Below are positions 1 through 8,045 of a stretch of 30,024 nucleotides of DNA, piece by piece; position 1 is the first letter of the stretch, and the number at the start of each line of letters is the position of its first letter. The position numbers and the translations under genes were made by a program. The notes below the pieces were generated by a model. That model had not been told where the DNA came from. It was given only the letters and a program-made list of their open reading frames with translations, and searched no databases. The stretch covers positions 1-30,024 of the forward strand of contig DNAE01000043.1 of NCBI GenBank assembly GCA_003543635.1, given 5' to 3'. The DNA is from Clostridiales bacterium (lineage in GTDB: Bacteria; Bacillota; Clostridia; Saccharofermentanales; Saccharofermentanaceae).

Positions 1-336
1 GAACATGGATTCCATGACACCGTGAACCGTGGCGAGTTCATCCGCTAAGATCAGTTGGTGGGCGGGGGTAAATCCCCTGGAAGCTCCGAGATCCCCGTAA
101 ACTTCCTTTGCCGGGATGTTGCTGTTCATGAACAGCATGGAGGATACCTGATCCTTGGAGTAGGAAAAGTCTGATATGGTAACGTGTCCTTCCTCGTTCA
201 TGGAGAGATATTCCGATCCCGAGAATGCGATGACATAAGTCAGGATGAAACACATGACCAGGGTGAGGATGAGGAGACCGTAGAATTCCACGCTCCTTAT
301 GATCCTGTAAAGAAAACCGTCCGCTACCTTCTTCAT
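1..336 (-). CDS. ABC-2 type transporter membrane subunit, N-terminal part (cut by window edge)
   Basis: The frame is open on the minus strand from an ATG at 336-334 to the window edge, giving the first 112 residues. It starts MKKVADGFLYRIIRS, followed by a strongly hydrophobic segment at about residues 18-40 (FYGLLILTLVMCFILTYVIA). An extracytoplasmic-looking stretch with SGSEYLSMNEEG comes next. The start lies one base after the TAA stop of the upstream permease (338-340), so the two are translationally coupled. A single N-terminal helix followed by a long loop fits ABC-2 / BcrB-LanG-type permeases, and the neighbouring ATPase and permease support this. The rest of the protein is outside the window, so the family assignment rests mainly on context. 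Confidence 0.6.
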   Translation of the reverse strand, partial: MKKVADGFLYRIIRSVEFYGLLILTLVMCFILTYVIAFSGSEYLSMNEEGHVTISDFSYSKDQVSSMLFMNSNIPAKEVYGDLGASRGFTPAHQLILADELATVHGVMESMF

Positions 337-337
337 G

Positions 338-1150
338 TTATCTGAATTCCTTTTTCCTGAATATCAATGTGCCTCCGAGGGTGGAAAGGACCATTGTCGC
401 CGCCGCGCCCTCAGCCTGCCTTTTAAAGTTCTTTCTTCCCTCTCCCATGGCGTAGGAGTAGGGGGTGGATTCATATATGAAGGTGACGGCTTTCCGTGTG
501 TTGCCGGTCAGATAATCGGGATTGAACTCCCGGTATTGCTCCCCCGTATCGTTGTCGACGTACGTGATCCTGTAGGGTTCATTCAGTCTATGTTCCATGT
601 CTTCCCCTGCCGTCACTGCTGCCAGTGGGATCATAACTGTCACGATAAGGGAGAATATCTTTATGGAAAAACAGCTGTGGATAAGATCATTTAAAAGGGT
701 AACGGCTACCGTCCATATCAGGAAGAATATAAGATATCTTATATTTGTTTTCGTGAAGGAGTAATGGAAGGTCCCCTTTGACAGGTTGCAACAGAGGAAT
801 AACATACCCGTTTCAACAGAAGAAATGATCAGGGAAACGATGAAAAGGGCAACCGTCTTGCTCAGATATACCGCTGTCCTGGAAAGGCCCGTGGATACCT
901 TTCTGGACCATCCCCGGTCCGAGGATTCCCTGCCGATGAAAGACGTGCAGAATACGGGAATGGCCACGCTGTTTAATGCCAGGCATATCAACAGGGCGAG
1001 GTTGAAAACGCTTCCGGTTATCGCCCCCTGTTCCCCGTGGTGTGCTGTATATATGGCGTAAGGCGGCACAAGGAGGCAGAAGACCAGGAGCACATAGAAG
1101 ATCCGGGACTTAAAAAGACGCATCAGATCGGCCTTGAGCGAACGTATCAT
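338..1150 (-). CDS. ABC-2 type transporter permease
   Basis: A 270-residue membrane protein, probably the membrane half of an ABC exporter powered by the ATPase encoded just upstream. Hydrophobic segments lie near residues 17-34, 47-70, 98-123, 136-155 and 163-182, with a last one near 248-264. The segment FIGRESSDRGWSRKVSTGLS followed by YLSKTV resembles the cytoplasmic coupling region of ABC-2 permeases of the bacitracin/lantibiotic immunity type. The ATG overlaps the TGA stop of the ATPase gene by four bases (1147-1150). Its own stop is one base from the next permease start, so a three-gene transporter unit is clear. The substrate cannot be read from sequence; peptide antibiotic export or immunity is a family-based guess. 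Confidence 0.78.
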   Translation of the reverse strand: MIRSLKADLMRLFKSRIFYVLLVFCLLVPPYAIYTAHHGEQGAITGSVFNLALLICLALNSVAIPVFCTSFIGRESSDRGWSRKVSTGLSRTAVYLSKTVALFIVSLIISSVETGMLFLCCNLSKGTFHYSFTKTNIRYLIFFLIWTVAVTLLNDLIHSCFSIKIFSLIVTVMIPLAAVTAGEDMEHRLNEPYRITYVDNDTGEQYREFNPDYLTGNTRKAVTFIYESTPYSYAMGEGRKNFKRQAEGAAATMVLSTLGGTLIFRKKEFR

Positions 1151-2064
1151 CTCTTCTTTTCTCCGCTTCCCACGAGGTTCATGAAATAGCCTTCAAGGTT
1201 CTCATCCTTTTCCCGGACGCTTATGACCTCGATGTTTTCCTTTGCTGCAGCCAGGACGAGCCTGCTTACCGTCACATCCCCGAAGATGTCTATCCTGTCG
1301 CCCTCCGCGATCTCGTAGGTGAGGCCCAGATCATCGAGGATCCTGCACATTCCCCTGACGTCGTCGACTCTTATCTCGGAGGATTTCCTTACCCTTGAAA
1401 GGAGCTCCTCGGAACTTAACTGTTCCAGGATCATCCCGTTTTCGATGAAGGCGTAGTGGGTGGCAAGACGGGAGAGCTCGTCCAGGATATGGCTCGATAT
1501 GAGGATCGTGGTATCCCTCTCCCTGTTTATCTTCATAAGAAGTTCCCGCATCTCTATGATGCCCTGGGGATCGAGTCCGTTTATGGGTTCGTCCAGGACC
1601 AGGATATCGGGGTTGCCGCACATGGCGACGGCGATACCGAGGCGCTGCCTCATGCCGAGGGAGAACTTGCCGGCAGCTTTTTTACCGGCATCTTCCAGTC
1701 CGACGAGGGACAGGAGCTCGTCGATCCCCTTATCGTCCGTCATTCCCAGATTAAGGTACTGTATCTTGAGATTATTCCTTGCCGACATGTTCCTGTAGAG
1801 GGCGGGGACCTCCACCAGGGAACCCATGCGTCTCCTTATGCCGTTGATCCTTCTGTCCGTATTCTTTACACCGGAGAGGGTGTAGGTGCCGGAGCTCGGT
1901 TCCTGTAGTCCCGTTATCACCCTCATGAGGGTGGTCTTGCCTGCGCCGTTCCTGCCCACGAGTCCGAATATGGACCCCGATGGTATCTGAAGATCGATCC
2001 CTTTAAGTACCTGTGTTTTCCCGTATTCCTTGGTGAGGGCGTCAGTAGTCAAAACATATTCCAT
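1147..2064 (-). CDS. ABC transporter ATP-binding protein (BcrA/DrrA-like)
   Basis: A 305-residue cytoplasmic ATPase that drives the two permeases encoded downstream. All key motifs are intact: Walker A GRNGAGKTT (37-45), signature SLGMRQR (135-141), Walker B ILVLDEP (154-160), D-loop GLDP (163-166) and the switch histidine in SSH (H192). The C-terminal 80 residues form the regulatory tail common in drug and lantibiotic ABC-2 ATPases. A GGAGGAG ribosome binding site (complement of 2071-2077) lies six bases before the ATG. That site is half of a strong inverted repeat (see 2071-2105), so translation may be controlled. The gene follows the response regulator on the same strand after 72 bases. 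Confidence 0.92.
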   Translation of the reverse strand: MEYVLTTDALTKEYGKTQVLKGIDLQIPSGSIFGLVGRNGAGKTTLMRVITGLQEPSSGTYTLSGVKNTDRRINGIRRRMGSLVEVPALYRNMSARNNLKIQYLNLGMTDDKGIDELLSLVGLEDAGKKAAGKFSLGMRQRLGIAVAMCGNPDILVLDEPINGLDPQGIIEMRELLMKINRERDTTILISSHILDELSRLATHYAFIENGMILEQLSSEELLSRVRKSSEIRVDDVRGMCRILDDLGLTYEIAEGDRIDIFGDVTVSRLVLAAAKENIEVISVREKDENLEGYFMNLVGSGEKKR

Positions 2065-2070
2065 GTGCGT

Positions 2071-2105
2071 CTCCTCCTATATCTAAAGGATATAACAAGG
2101 AGGAG
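2071..2105 (-). promoter_or_regulatory. Hairpin that sequesters the ATPase ribosome binding site
   Basis: CTCCTCC (2071-2077) pairs with GGAGGAG (2099-2105), and TATATC (2078-2083) pairs with GATATA (2089-2094). The result is a 13-bp stem with a TAAAG loop and a four-base bulge (2095-2098). In the minus-strand mRNA the arm next to the start codon is exactly the Shine-Dalgarno sequence of the ABC ATPase, six bases from its ATG. There is no U-run, so it is not a terminator. The same segment contains an extended -10 look-alike, TGTTATATC (complement of 2089-2097). A transcript from that site would start inside the hairpin and leave the site free. Confidence 0.55.
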
Positions 2106-2136
2106 CCGGGGTTAAGTTAAGAAACAGGTAAGATTA

Positions 2137-2796
2137 TCAAGAGATCTTGAAACCTATGCCCCAGACGGCCTCTATATAATCCCTGCCCCCTTCGGCTTTA
2201 AGTTTCTTGCGGAGATTGCTTATGTGTACCTTAAGGGAACTCTCCACACAGTCGGGGGTGTCCTTTTTGACCAGTTCCAGAAGCTCCGATTTTGATATGA
2301 CGCGGCCGGGACTTTGCATGAGTATCTTTAAGATCGCATACTCCGTTCTTGTCAGGTGAAGGGGAGTGTCATTTATGCTCACGGTATGTTCGGAGGTGTT
2401 AAGGGTGATGTCCTGCACGGTGAGCATCTCTTTTTTTCCTTGCTTGTTGCTCATCCTGAGTGCGACGGCAACCCTGGCCTTGAGTTCCTTTATGTCGAAG
2501 GGTTTGGTTATGTAATCGACGCAGCCCCCCTCCAGGAGCTGGACCTTGTCGTCGGTGGAACTCCTTGCTGAGACGGCGATCACCGGGATGGTCTTGTCTA
2601 TGTGGGCGAGGAGCTCCTCTCCGTTCATTCCCGGGAGCATGAGATCCATGAGTATGAGATCGGGATCCCCGGACAGGCTGAGGCGTCCCTCGGTGCCGGT
2701 GACGGCCCGGGTGACCTCATATCCTTCCTTACCCAGTTCGGATTCCAGGATCTTTCCGATGTCCTCATCATCTTCGATTATCAAGATCTTACTCAT
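2137..2796 (-). CDS. OmpR/PhoB-family response regulator
   Basis: A 219-residue two-component response regulator. The receiver domain (about 1-118) has the acidic pocket E8-D9-D10, the phospho-acceptor D51 in LILMD, S76 at the switch position and K98 in DYITKPF. A winged-helix DNA-binding domain fills about 125-219 and ends in the typical EAVWGIGFKIS. It is first in the minus-strand unit leading to the ABC transporter, so it probably controls that transporter. No histidine kinase gene is visible; it may lie beyond position 1. No convincing Shine-Dalgarno sequence sits close to the ATG at 2796-2794. An extended -10 motif ends six bases before it, so the mRNA may be leaderless. Confidence 0.93.
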   Translation of the reverse strand: MSKILIIEDDEDIGKILESELGKEGYEVTRAVTGTEGRLSLSGDPDLILMDLMLPGMNGEELLAHIDKTIPVIAVSARSSTDDKVQLLEGGCVDYITKPFDIKELKARVAVALRMSNKQGKKEMLTVQDITLNTSEHTVSINDTPLHLTRTEYAILKILMQSPGRVISKSELLELVKKDTPDCVESSLKVHISNLRKKLKAEGGRDYIEAVWGIGFKIS

Positions 2797-2802
2797 GGCA
2801 AT

Positions 2803-2811
2803 ATCTTAACA
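2803..2811 (-). promoter_or_regulatory. Extended -10 promoter candidate for the response regulator
   Basis: Reading the minus strand, TGT-TAAGAT is followed by six bases and then the ATG of the response regulator. A TGn extension plus a TAnnnT hexamer is the extended -10 arrangement. Transcription would start at or next to the start codon, consistent with the absence of a nearby ribosome binding site. No good -35 hexamer is seen. The element overlaps the -35 box of the divergent TIR-gene promoter. Confidence 0.35.
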
Positions 2812-2834
2812 CTCACCCCCGTTTTTTGTATAAT
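2806..2834 (+). promoter_or_regulatory. Sigma-A type promoter of the TIR gene
   Basis: TTAACA (2806-2811) and a perfect TATAAT (2829-2834) are separated by 17 bases. The start point would be near 2841, about 27 bases before the ATG at 2868. The -10 box overlaps an in-frame upstream TTG (2826), which excludes that codon as the real start. Confidence 0.68.
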
Positions 2835-2867
2835 CAACTTGTTCAAGGAAAGAGGGAGACAGGTGCG

Positions 2868-5800
2868 ATGATCGATTTCTACAATGCGTTTATTTCTTAC
2901 AAACATGCCCCGCTCGATTCAAAGGTTGCCGAGTACGTTCAGAAAAATCTGGAACGGTTCGTCGTCCCCGAGAAGATAGCAAAGAAGACTGGCAGAAAGA
3001 GGATCGAGAGGATCTTCAGGGATAAGGACGAGCTTCCCATAACGAGCGATCTCACTGATACCATTTCCAACGCACTGGAGAAGTCGGAATATCTGATCGT
3101 TATCTGTTCCCCCAATACAAAGAAATCCATCTGGGTCCAAAGGGAGATAGAGTTTTTCCTCAAGACCCATTCCAAGAGCAATATACTTACGGTCCTGGCG
3201 GAGGGGGAACCCGGGGAAGTAATTCCGGAGATACTTCTTACCCGGGAGAAGACGTTCGTTGACGAGGACGGAAACGAGCGTACCGTCAACGAGAACGTGG
3301 AGCCCCTTTCCTGTGATTTCAGGATGCCCTTCAAACAGGCCAGAAAAGAAGAATTGCCGAGACTTGCGGCGCCCCTCCTCGGATGCTCCTATGACGAGCT
3401 CATGAACAGGAGCCGCCAGTACAGGATGAGAAGGCTGGGGCTTTTGTTCGGATTGATATCGAGTGTCGCCATCGCCTTCGGAGCGTACTTCGCAACGAGC
3501 CAGATAAAGATAAAGGATAATCTTATGGAGGCCCGGAGAAACAGGGCGATGTATCTTGCCAATGAATCCGAGAAGATGTTTAAGGACGAGCAGAGGGTCA
3601 AGGCCATATTCCTTGCCCTGGAAGCACTCCCCAAGGTTTCCGGAGATCCCCTTATCCCCCAGGTCGTAAGAGCCCTTACCGATGCCACCCTTTCCTATAG
3701 GGCGCCCTCAGGCAACGACATCGAATCCTGCTGGATCTACGGTATGCCCAACAACATCATGAGCTTTAAGCTTTCCGAAGGATCATCCCGCGTCGGTGTT
3801 TTGGATTCATCGAATATGATAAGGGTCTGGGATGCGGAGGATCACGATGTTCTCTTCTCCAAGACCTTTGATGAAAACGTCTACGGATACTTTTTCGTCG
3901 GAGAGGATGATCTTGTGGTATTGACCGTCCTTGAAGTCGTATCATATGATCTCGATTCCGGTGACGAGAATTGGAGCTATGATGCGGAGAGGCCGATCAA
4001 GGAAACATCCATCGGCATGGCGGGGAATGACCTTATATTCGCGGTGACAAATCAGATCATTAAAATGGATGCGGAAAACGGCGATATCATCAAATCCCTG
4101 GATATCAACACGAGCCTTCCGTCGGAAGACGTGGTCTACTATAGGTATTATCCTTCTCCGGAGGGAACCCGCGTTGCCATCGAGACACTTTACGGATTCG
4201 ACAGCTTCTGCATTACGATCATGGATATGGAAACGGGAGAAGTGATCAACACCCCCCTCATGGGAGACTCATATAAGGATGTGGGATGGTCCGGTGAAGA
4301 CCGTCTGCTCGTTTCCTACGTCCTGACCAAGGAAAGTTATAATATGTCCGGCGGTGATATATCGTTGATCGACAACACGGATCTGACGATCTGTTGCTAT
4401 GATGCCTCGGACGCCTCCGAGATCTGGACAAGCGACAGCAGCTATACCGATATCTGCATCGAGAGCGGATTCCTGGATCTTCCGGAAACGGGAACGGTGC
4501 TCTACTATGCCGGGAATATCGGCATCATGTACGACATCAACGACGGAACGAAGAAGAATAACTATAATCTCAATGACAGTATCGTCCACAGCAGTGACAG
4601 GGATGATAACGGATGGCCCATCTTCATAACGGAGCAGGGCGACTTCGCAAGCCCCGTCCCCAGCTACGGCGATAATGCCCTGCTCTTCTACGAGGAGTTC
4701 TCCGATGAACTGGCACGTGTGGTGGTGGGTGCCGGTGTTTATGCGATGAAGGAAGACAGTCGCGAGATCATTTATTACGACGTGGGGATCTATGACGATA
4801 ATTATGTTTACACCGAAGATATTGTGGTGGCAAACCACAACAAATGTTACATGGACGAGAACGTGATCGCGATCATTAACGATAACGGCGTCGAATCCAT
4901 AAGCATCGATCTTGTGGACCCCTATGAGAATGAATTGATCGGTACCGCTGTCCCGGAGGAGGATATCTATCTGTCCTCGACCAACATCCTGGGCACATAT
5001 GACGGTACTCTCTACATCGCCTGTTCGGATCTGAACGGAATATCTCTCCTCGAGGTCGATATCGAAAATGCCACATGTAAGTTCGAACCGTTCATGGATT
5101 ATGATTCCTACGATGCATGCTATTACTGCTCCATGAACGGGGACGGTATCATCACATGCCTTTCCACGAAGAACAACGGTGATACGATGGTCACCGTCTA
5201 CGACCTGGATGAAGACTCCTCCGAATCATATGATTATCCCCATGAGACGGCATCCCCCGTAGGCGCTCCGGTTTTGGAAGGTGACCTCATCTTTGTTTTC
5301 GATGAGAATGGAAGCTTCATCGTCGATACGAAGGAGGACGAGATCATATTCCCTGATATCCCCGACGGGAAGGAAGCCTGCACTCTTTCCGCTTATGATC
5401 CCGAGTCCGGATACTTTGCCCTGTCGGGTACGGGTTATATCTGCCTTTATAACGGGGAATTCGAGCTGGTAGAAGAGATCGATGTTTCATATGCACCGGT
5501 ATTGGGGATAGACTTCCTTACCATTGATGAGTCCGAGGGCTCCATGCTCCTTGCGGTCCTGGGGACCGGCTATCTGCAAAGATATGACGGTGCAACGGGA
5601 GAGTTCCTGGGAAGGACGGAGATAACCCACGATTACGCTGACTCCAAGGTGACAGAGTGTGAGTATGACCCCGAGTGGAACGCCGTTTACATCACCACGG
5701 ATTCGGTAACGGATGTTTTCGATGTGGATTACTTCTACGAGATCGCAACCATACCCCGGGGTATCGGCCATCACGCCGGAACAGACAGATTCTATGTCCT

Positions 5801-5936
5801 GTCCCTTGTGGATCTGTCCTGCCAGTATCTGGGTTATTTTGAACACTATACCCTGGAGGAGATAGAGGAAAGAGCAGCGGAGATGCTGGACGGCTATGAG
5901 ATGGCCGCAGAGGAGAGATCCCTTTACGGTATCTAG
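2868..5936 (+). CDS. TIR domain - transmembrane - beta-propeller protein
   Basis: A 1022-residue protein. I chose ATG 2868 because AGGGAG (2853-2858) lies nine bases upstream and the in-frame TTG at 2826 is inside the promoter. Residues 1 to about 150 form a TIR domain: AFISYKH (7-13), RDKDELPITSDL (51-62), YLIVICS (75-81) and WVQREI (89-94). W89 and E93 align with the W...E pair that carries the catalytic glutamate of TIR NAD-hydrolases such as SARM1. One transmembrane helix lies at about 189-210. A linker with ALEALP (about 250-255) resembles those that precede WD-type propellers. From about 280 to the end are repeated beta-strand blades of the WD40/PQQ-like kind. The topology suggests an internal TIR domain and an external propeller sensor, which is inference. 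The gene is divergent from the response regulator and shares its stop region with the DHH gene. Confidence 0.85.
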   Translation: MIDFYNAFISYKHAPLDSKVAEYVQKNLERFVVPEKIAKKTGRKRIERIFRDKDELPITSDLTDTISNALEKSEYLIVICSPNTKKSIWVQREIEFFLKTHSKSNILTVLAEGEPGEVIPEILLTREKTFVDEDGNERTVNENVEPLSCDFRMPFKQARKEELPRLAAPLLGCSYDELMNRSRQYRMRRLGLLFGLISSVAIAFGAYFATSQIKIKDNLMEARRNRAMYLANESEKMFKDEQRVKAIFLALEALPKVSGDPLIPQVVRALTDATLSYRAPSGNDIESCWIYGMPNNIMSFKLSEGSSRVGVLDSSNMIRVWDAEDHDVLFSKTFDENVYGYFFVGEDDLVVLTVLEVVSYDLDSGDENWSYDAERPIKETSIGMAGNDLIFAVTNQIIKMDAENGDIIKSLDINTSLPSEDVVYYRYYPSPEGTRVAIETLYGFDSFCITIMDMETGEVINTPLMGDSYKDVGWSGEDRLLVSYVLTKESYNMSGGDISLIDNTDLTICCYDASDASEIWTSDSSYTDICIESGFLDLPETGTVLYYAGNIGIMYDINDGTKKNNYNLNDSIVHSSDRDDNGWPIFITEQGDFASPVPSYGDNALLFYEEFSDELARVVVGAGVYAMKEDSREIIYYDVGIYDDNYVYTEDIVVANHNKCYMDENVIAIINDNGVESISIDLVDPYENELIGTAVPEEDIYLSSTNILGTYDGTLYIACSDLNGISLLEVDIENATCKFEPFMDYDSYDACYYCSMNGDGIITCLSTKNNGDTMVTVYDLDEDSSESYDYPHETASPVGAPVLEGDLIFVFDENGSFIVDTKEDEIIFPDIPDGKEACTLSAYDPESGYFALSGTGYICLYNGEFELVEEIDVSYAPVLGIDFLTIDESEGSMLLAVLGTGYLQRYDGATGEFLGRTEITHDYADSKVTECEYDPEWNAVYITTDSVTDVFDVDYFYEIATIPRGIGHHAGTDRFYVLSLVDLSCQYLGYFEHYTLEEIEERAAEMLDGYEMAAEERSLYGI

Positions 5937-7417
5937 TCGCACTCCTTATACAGACGGTCAAACATGGTCCTGTTGACTACGTAGATGTCGTGGGGATCGT
6001 CTTCCCTGACAGTTATATAGTCTCCCACGTCTCCGTAGTAGTACTTCTCGTCATCCCACTCGGTGAAGAGTTTTATCGGCCTGTCCAGGGGCTTGGCATA
6101 GATCCTTGTGCTGCCGATGCTTATAACGGCTTCCGCATAATCGATGACGGATTTCTTCTCATCGCTTTGAATGTCCTTTATCGTGGGGGCGTATTCAAAG
6201 GTCCTGGAATAGGGCCTTCCCAGGGCAAAGTAACTGGAGCGGAGCTTCTTCTCCGCAATGGGATAGATCTCTCCGGCAAGTCCCACCATGAGATAGAGGT
6301 CGTCCGTAACGGTGACCGTGATATCTCCCTCCATGGTCCTTATCTCCACGTGGGTGTCGATGGGGAAGACCTTCTTCAGCGAGACGACTCCCAGCTCCTG
6401 GGGGATCTTCTCGTATTTTTTGAAGGTGGATGTATCCAGGGTCATATCCTTGGCATACATGACCATATATTTGTCGTAGTAATCGATGAGGCGCCTGTCT
6501 ATATATCCTTCGGCACGGCCGTCGGCTATGAGCTCGGGCCTTATGGTGCCGCCGGCCTTGTAGATGTGACCGCCGCCGCCGCCTACTCCCTCTGAGATAT
6601 ACGAAGCCAGTTCGTTGGCATGGACTTCCTTGGTGCAGGAACGCACGGAGAATTTGATCTCCTCGTCTCCTGTGTAATAGGCGACGCAAACGTCCACGGC
6701 GTCCGCCTCCAGAGCAAAGTCACTGATGACACCGAGTATGTTGGGGTCGCACTTCTCCGCCCTGATGACCAGATATTTATTTGACTCGTTGTAGTAGTTC
6801 TCGAAGATCGCCTTTCCCGAGAGGGTGAGTTCCTCCAGGGAGATGTTGGAATTGCACATGGCCCTGATGACGGCCTTGTTCACGGTGAGCTGCTCCGCCA
6901 TATCCCTGTCCAGGGGGTGGGAGATCTCGGAAAGTCTGTTCGTATCGGTGAAAAGCCCGTAGTAGAGGGCCGTGGCGATGAGCTTATCGCTGTCGGGATC
7001 GAGCCCCTCGTCCCTTATCATATCCCAGATGACCGTGGCGCAGGATCCCACGCCGCTCCTTACCTCGGAAAGCTCCGGAAGGGAGGAGGTTACCTGGTGG
7101 TGATCGATGGTGGCGACGGTATCGGCGGGGGTATCAGTGACATTTCTCTGTCCCGGCTGGCAGTCCACCGTAACAAGGAGCTGCGGTCTGTCGGTGAAGT
7201 CCGGTTCATAGGAGACCGGGATCGACAGTTCCGTTATCATTATCTTGAGGTTACTCTTCGTAACCTCATTCCTGCCCCTGTATATGAAACGCGCGGCCTT
7301 GTTGTGCTGATTAAAGTACCAAAGGAGTGCATATCCCGATGCCAGGGCATCCGCATCCGGGTTGTCGTGGCACTGTATTACTATATCGTCGAATCTGAGA
7401 AGTTCACTAAGCTTCAT
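5933..7417 (-). CDS. DHH/DHHA1 phosphoesterase (NrnA-like) with extra C-terminal region
   Basis: A 494-residue predicted metal-dependent phosphoesterase. The DHH motifs are complete: HDNPDAD (17-23), D85 in TVDCQ, IDHH (104-107) and FTDT (156-159). The DHHA1 signature, GVGGGGGHIYKAGG, lies near 272-286. This core matches NrnA-type enzymes, which degrade short oligoribonucleotides, pAp or cyclic dinucleotide products. Those proteins are about 320 residues long. Here about 160 further residues (roughly 335-494) form a separate part with beta-rich segments and a GDYITVREDDP motif near the end; I do not recognise this part. The gene converges on the TIR gene with a four-base overlap. The start has only a distant GGAG upstream. 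Confidence 0.82.
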   Translation of the reverse strand: MKLSELLRFDDIVIQCHDNPDADALASGYALLWYFNQHNKAARFIYRGRNEVTKSNLKIMITELSIPVSYEPDFTDRPQLLVTVDCQPGQRNVTDTPADTVATIDHHQVTSSLPELSEVRSGVGSCATVIWDMIRDEGLDPDSDKLIATALYYGLFTDTNRLSEISHPLDRDMAEQLTVNKAVIRAMCNSNISLEELTLSGKAIFENYYNESNKYLVIRAEKCDPNILGVISDFALEADAVDVCVAYYTGDEEIKFSVRSCTKEVHANELASYISEGVGGGGGHIYKAGGTIRPELIADGRAEGYIDRRLIDYYDKYMVMYAKDMTLDTSTFKKYEKIPQELGVVSLKKVFPIDTHVEIRTMEGDITVTVTDDLYLMVGLAGEIYPIAEKKLRSSYFALGRPYSRTFEYAPTIKDIQSDEKKSVIDYAEAVISIGSTRIYAKPLDRPIKLFTEWDDEKYYYGDVGDYITVREDDPHDIYVVNRTMFDRLYKECD

Positions 7418-7457
7418 TGCCGTTATTTCTCTCCGTTTTTAATTGATCTAACAGATA

Positions 7458-7466
7458 TGGTATCAT
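7458..7466 (+). promoter_or_regulatory. Extended -10 promoter candidate for the CmpB-like gene
   Basis: TGG-TATCAT, an extended -10 arrangement, lies 30 bases before the ATG at 7497, with an AAGAGGA ribosome binding site in between. The -35 region is poor. It sits in the 79-base gap between two divergent genes. Confidence 0.35.
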
Positions 7467-7496
7467 GAAATTCGAGATCAGTCGAAAGAGGATTTT

Positions 7497-8045
7497 ATGA
7501 ATAAAGGATTAAGCGACAGAAAAAGGACGGTCATAACCTTCTTCCTGCTTACCCTGACGGGTTGTATTATCGGTTGGATATACGAGATGCTGTTCTACAG
7601 GATAGATCAGGGTCACTTTATAAGGAGAGGACACGGCATAGGTCCCTGGCTCCCCATATACGGCTTCGGTGCCCTGGGTCTGGCCCTTCTCATGTTTAAG
7701 AAAAAGCTTTCCCCTTTGGTGATCTTCTTCGTTGCGGTGGTGGGATCCGGGATCATCGAATTCGTGACCGGATATGTCCTCTACCATTTCTTTAACGGAT
7801 TGCGGCTTTGGGACTACAACACGGAGATATGGAACTACGGCAATATCGGCGGCTATGTCTGCCTGAGATCCGTCCTTATCTTCGGCGTCATGGGGGTGCT
7901 CTTCTCCCTTTTCGTTATTCCCGCGATCACCGGGGCCGTAAAGAAAGCGCCACCGAAAGTTATCGTTCCGGTGACGCTCATATTGGCTTTGCTTTTCTTT
8001 GCCGATGTTATCTACGGATATATGATAGGCCCCCTCATGGCTTAA
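7497..8045 (+). CDS. CmpB-like membrane protein (putative ABC-transporter type IV family)
   Basis: A 182-residue integral membrane protein with hydrophobic segments at about 12-32, 46-66, 71-95, 118-142 and 152-178. The features TLTGCIIGWIYEMLF, GPWLPIYGFGAL and the WNYGNIGGYVCLR region are those of the family annotated as putative ABC-transporter type IV (CmpB). This family is common in Firmicutes and its function is not established. It stands alone here, without ATPase or other transporter genes in the same unit. Its TAA stop overlaps the opposing TAA of the downstream GTPase gene within the palindrome TTAA (8042-8045). Confidence 0.75.
   Translation: MNKGLSDRKRTVITFFLLTLTGCIIGWIYEMLFYRIDQGHFIRRGHGIGPWLPIYGFGALGLALLMFKKKLSPLVIFFVAVVGSGIIEFVTGYVLYHFFNGLRLWDYNTEIWNYGNIGGYVCLRSVLIFGVMGVLFSLFVIPAITGAVKKAPPKVIVPVTLILALLFFADVIYGYMIGPLMA

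Noticed and set aside
2106..2136. Direct repeats CTTAC/CTTAA 11 bases apart as a response-regulator binding site
   Set aside because: The spacing suits OmpR-type sites, but the repeats are only five bases, A/T-rich and imperfect. Without other copies this is not supportable.
2826..2867. TTG start 14 codons upstream for the TIR protein
   Set aside because: The TTG overlaps the TATAAT box, so it would not be in the mRNA. ATG 2868 has a good ribosome binding site.
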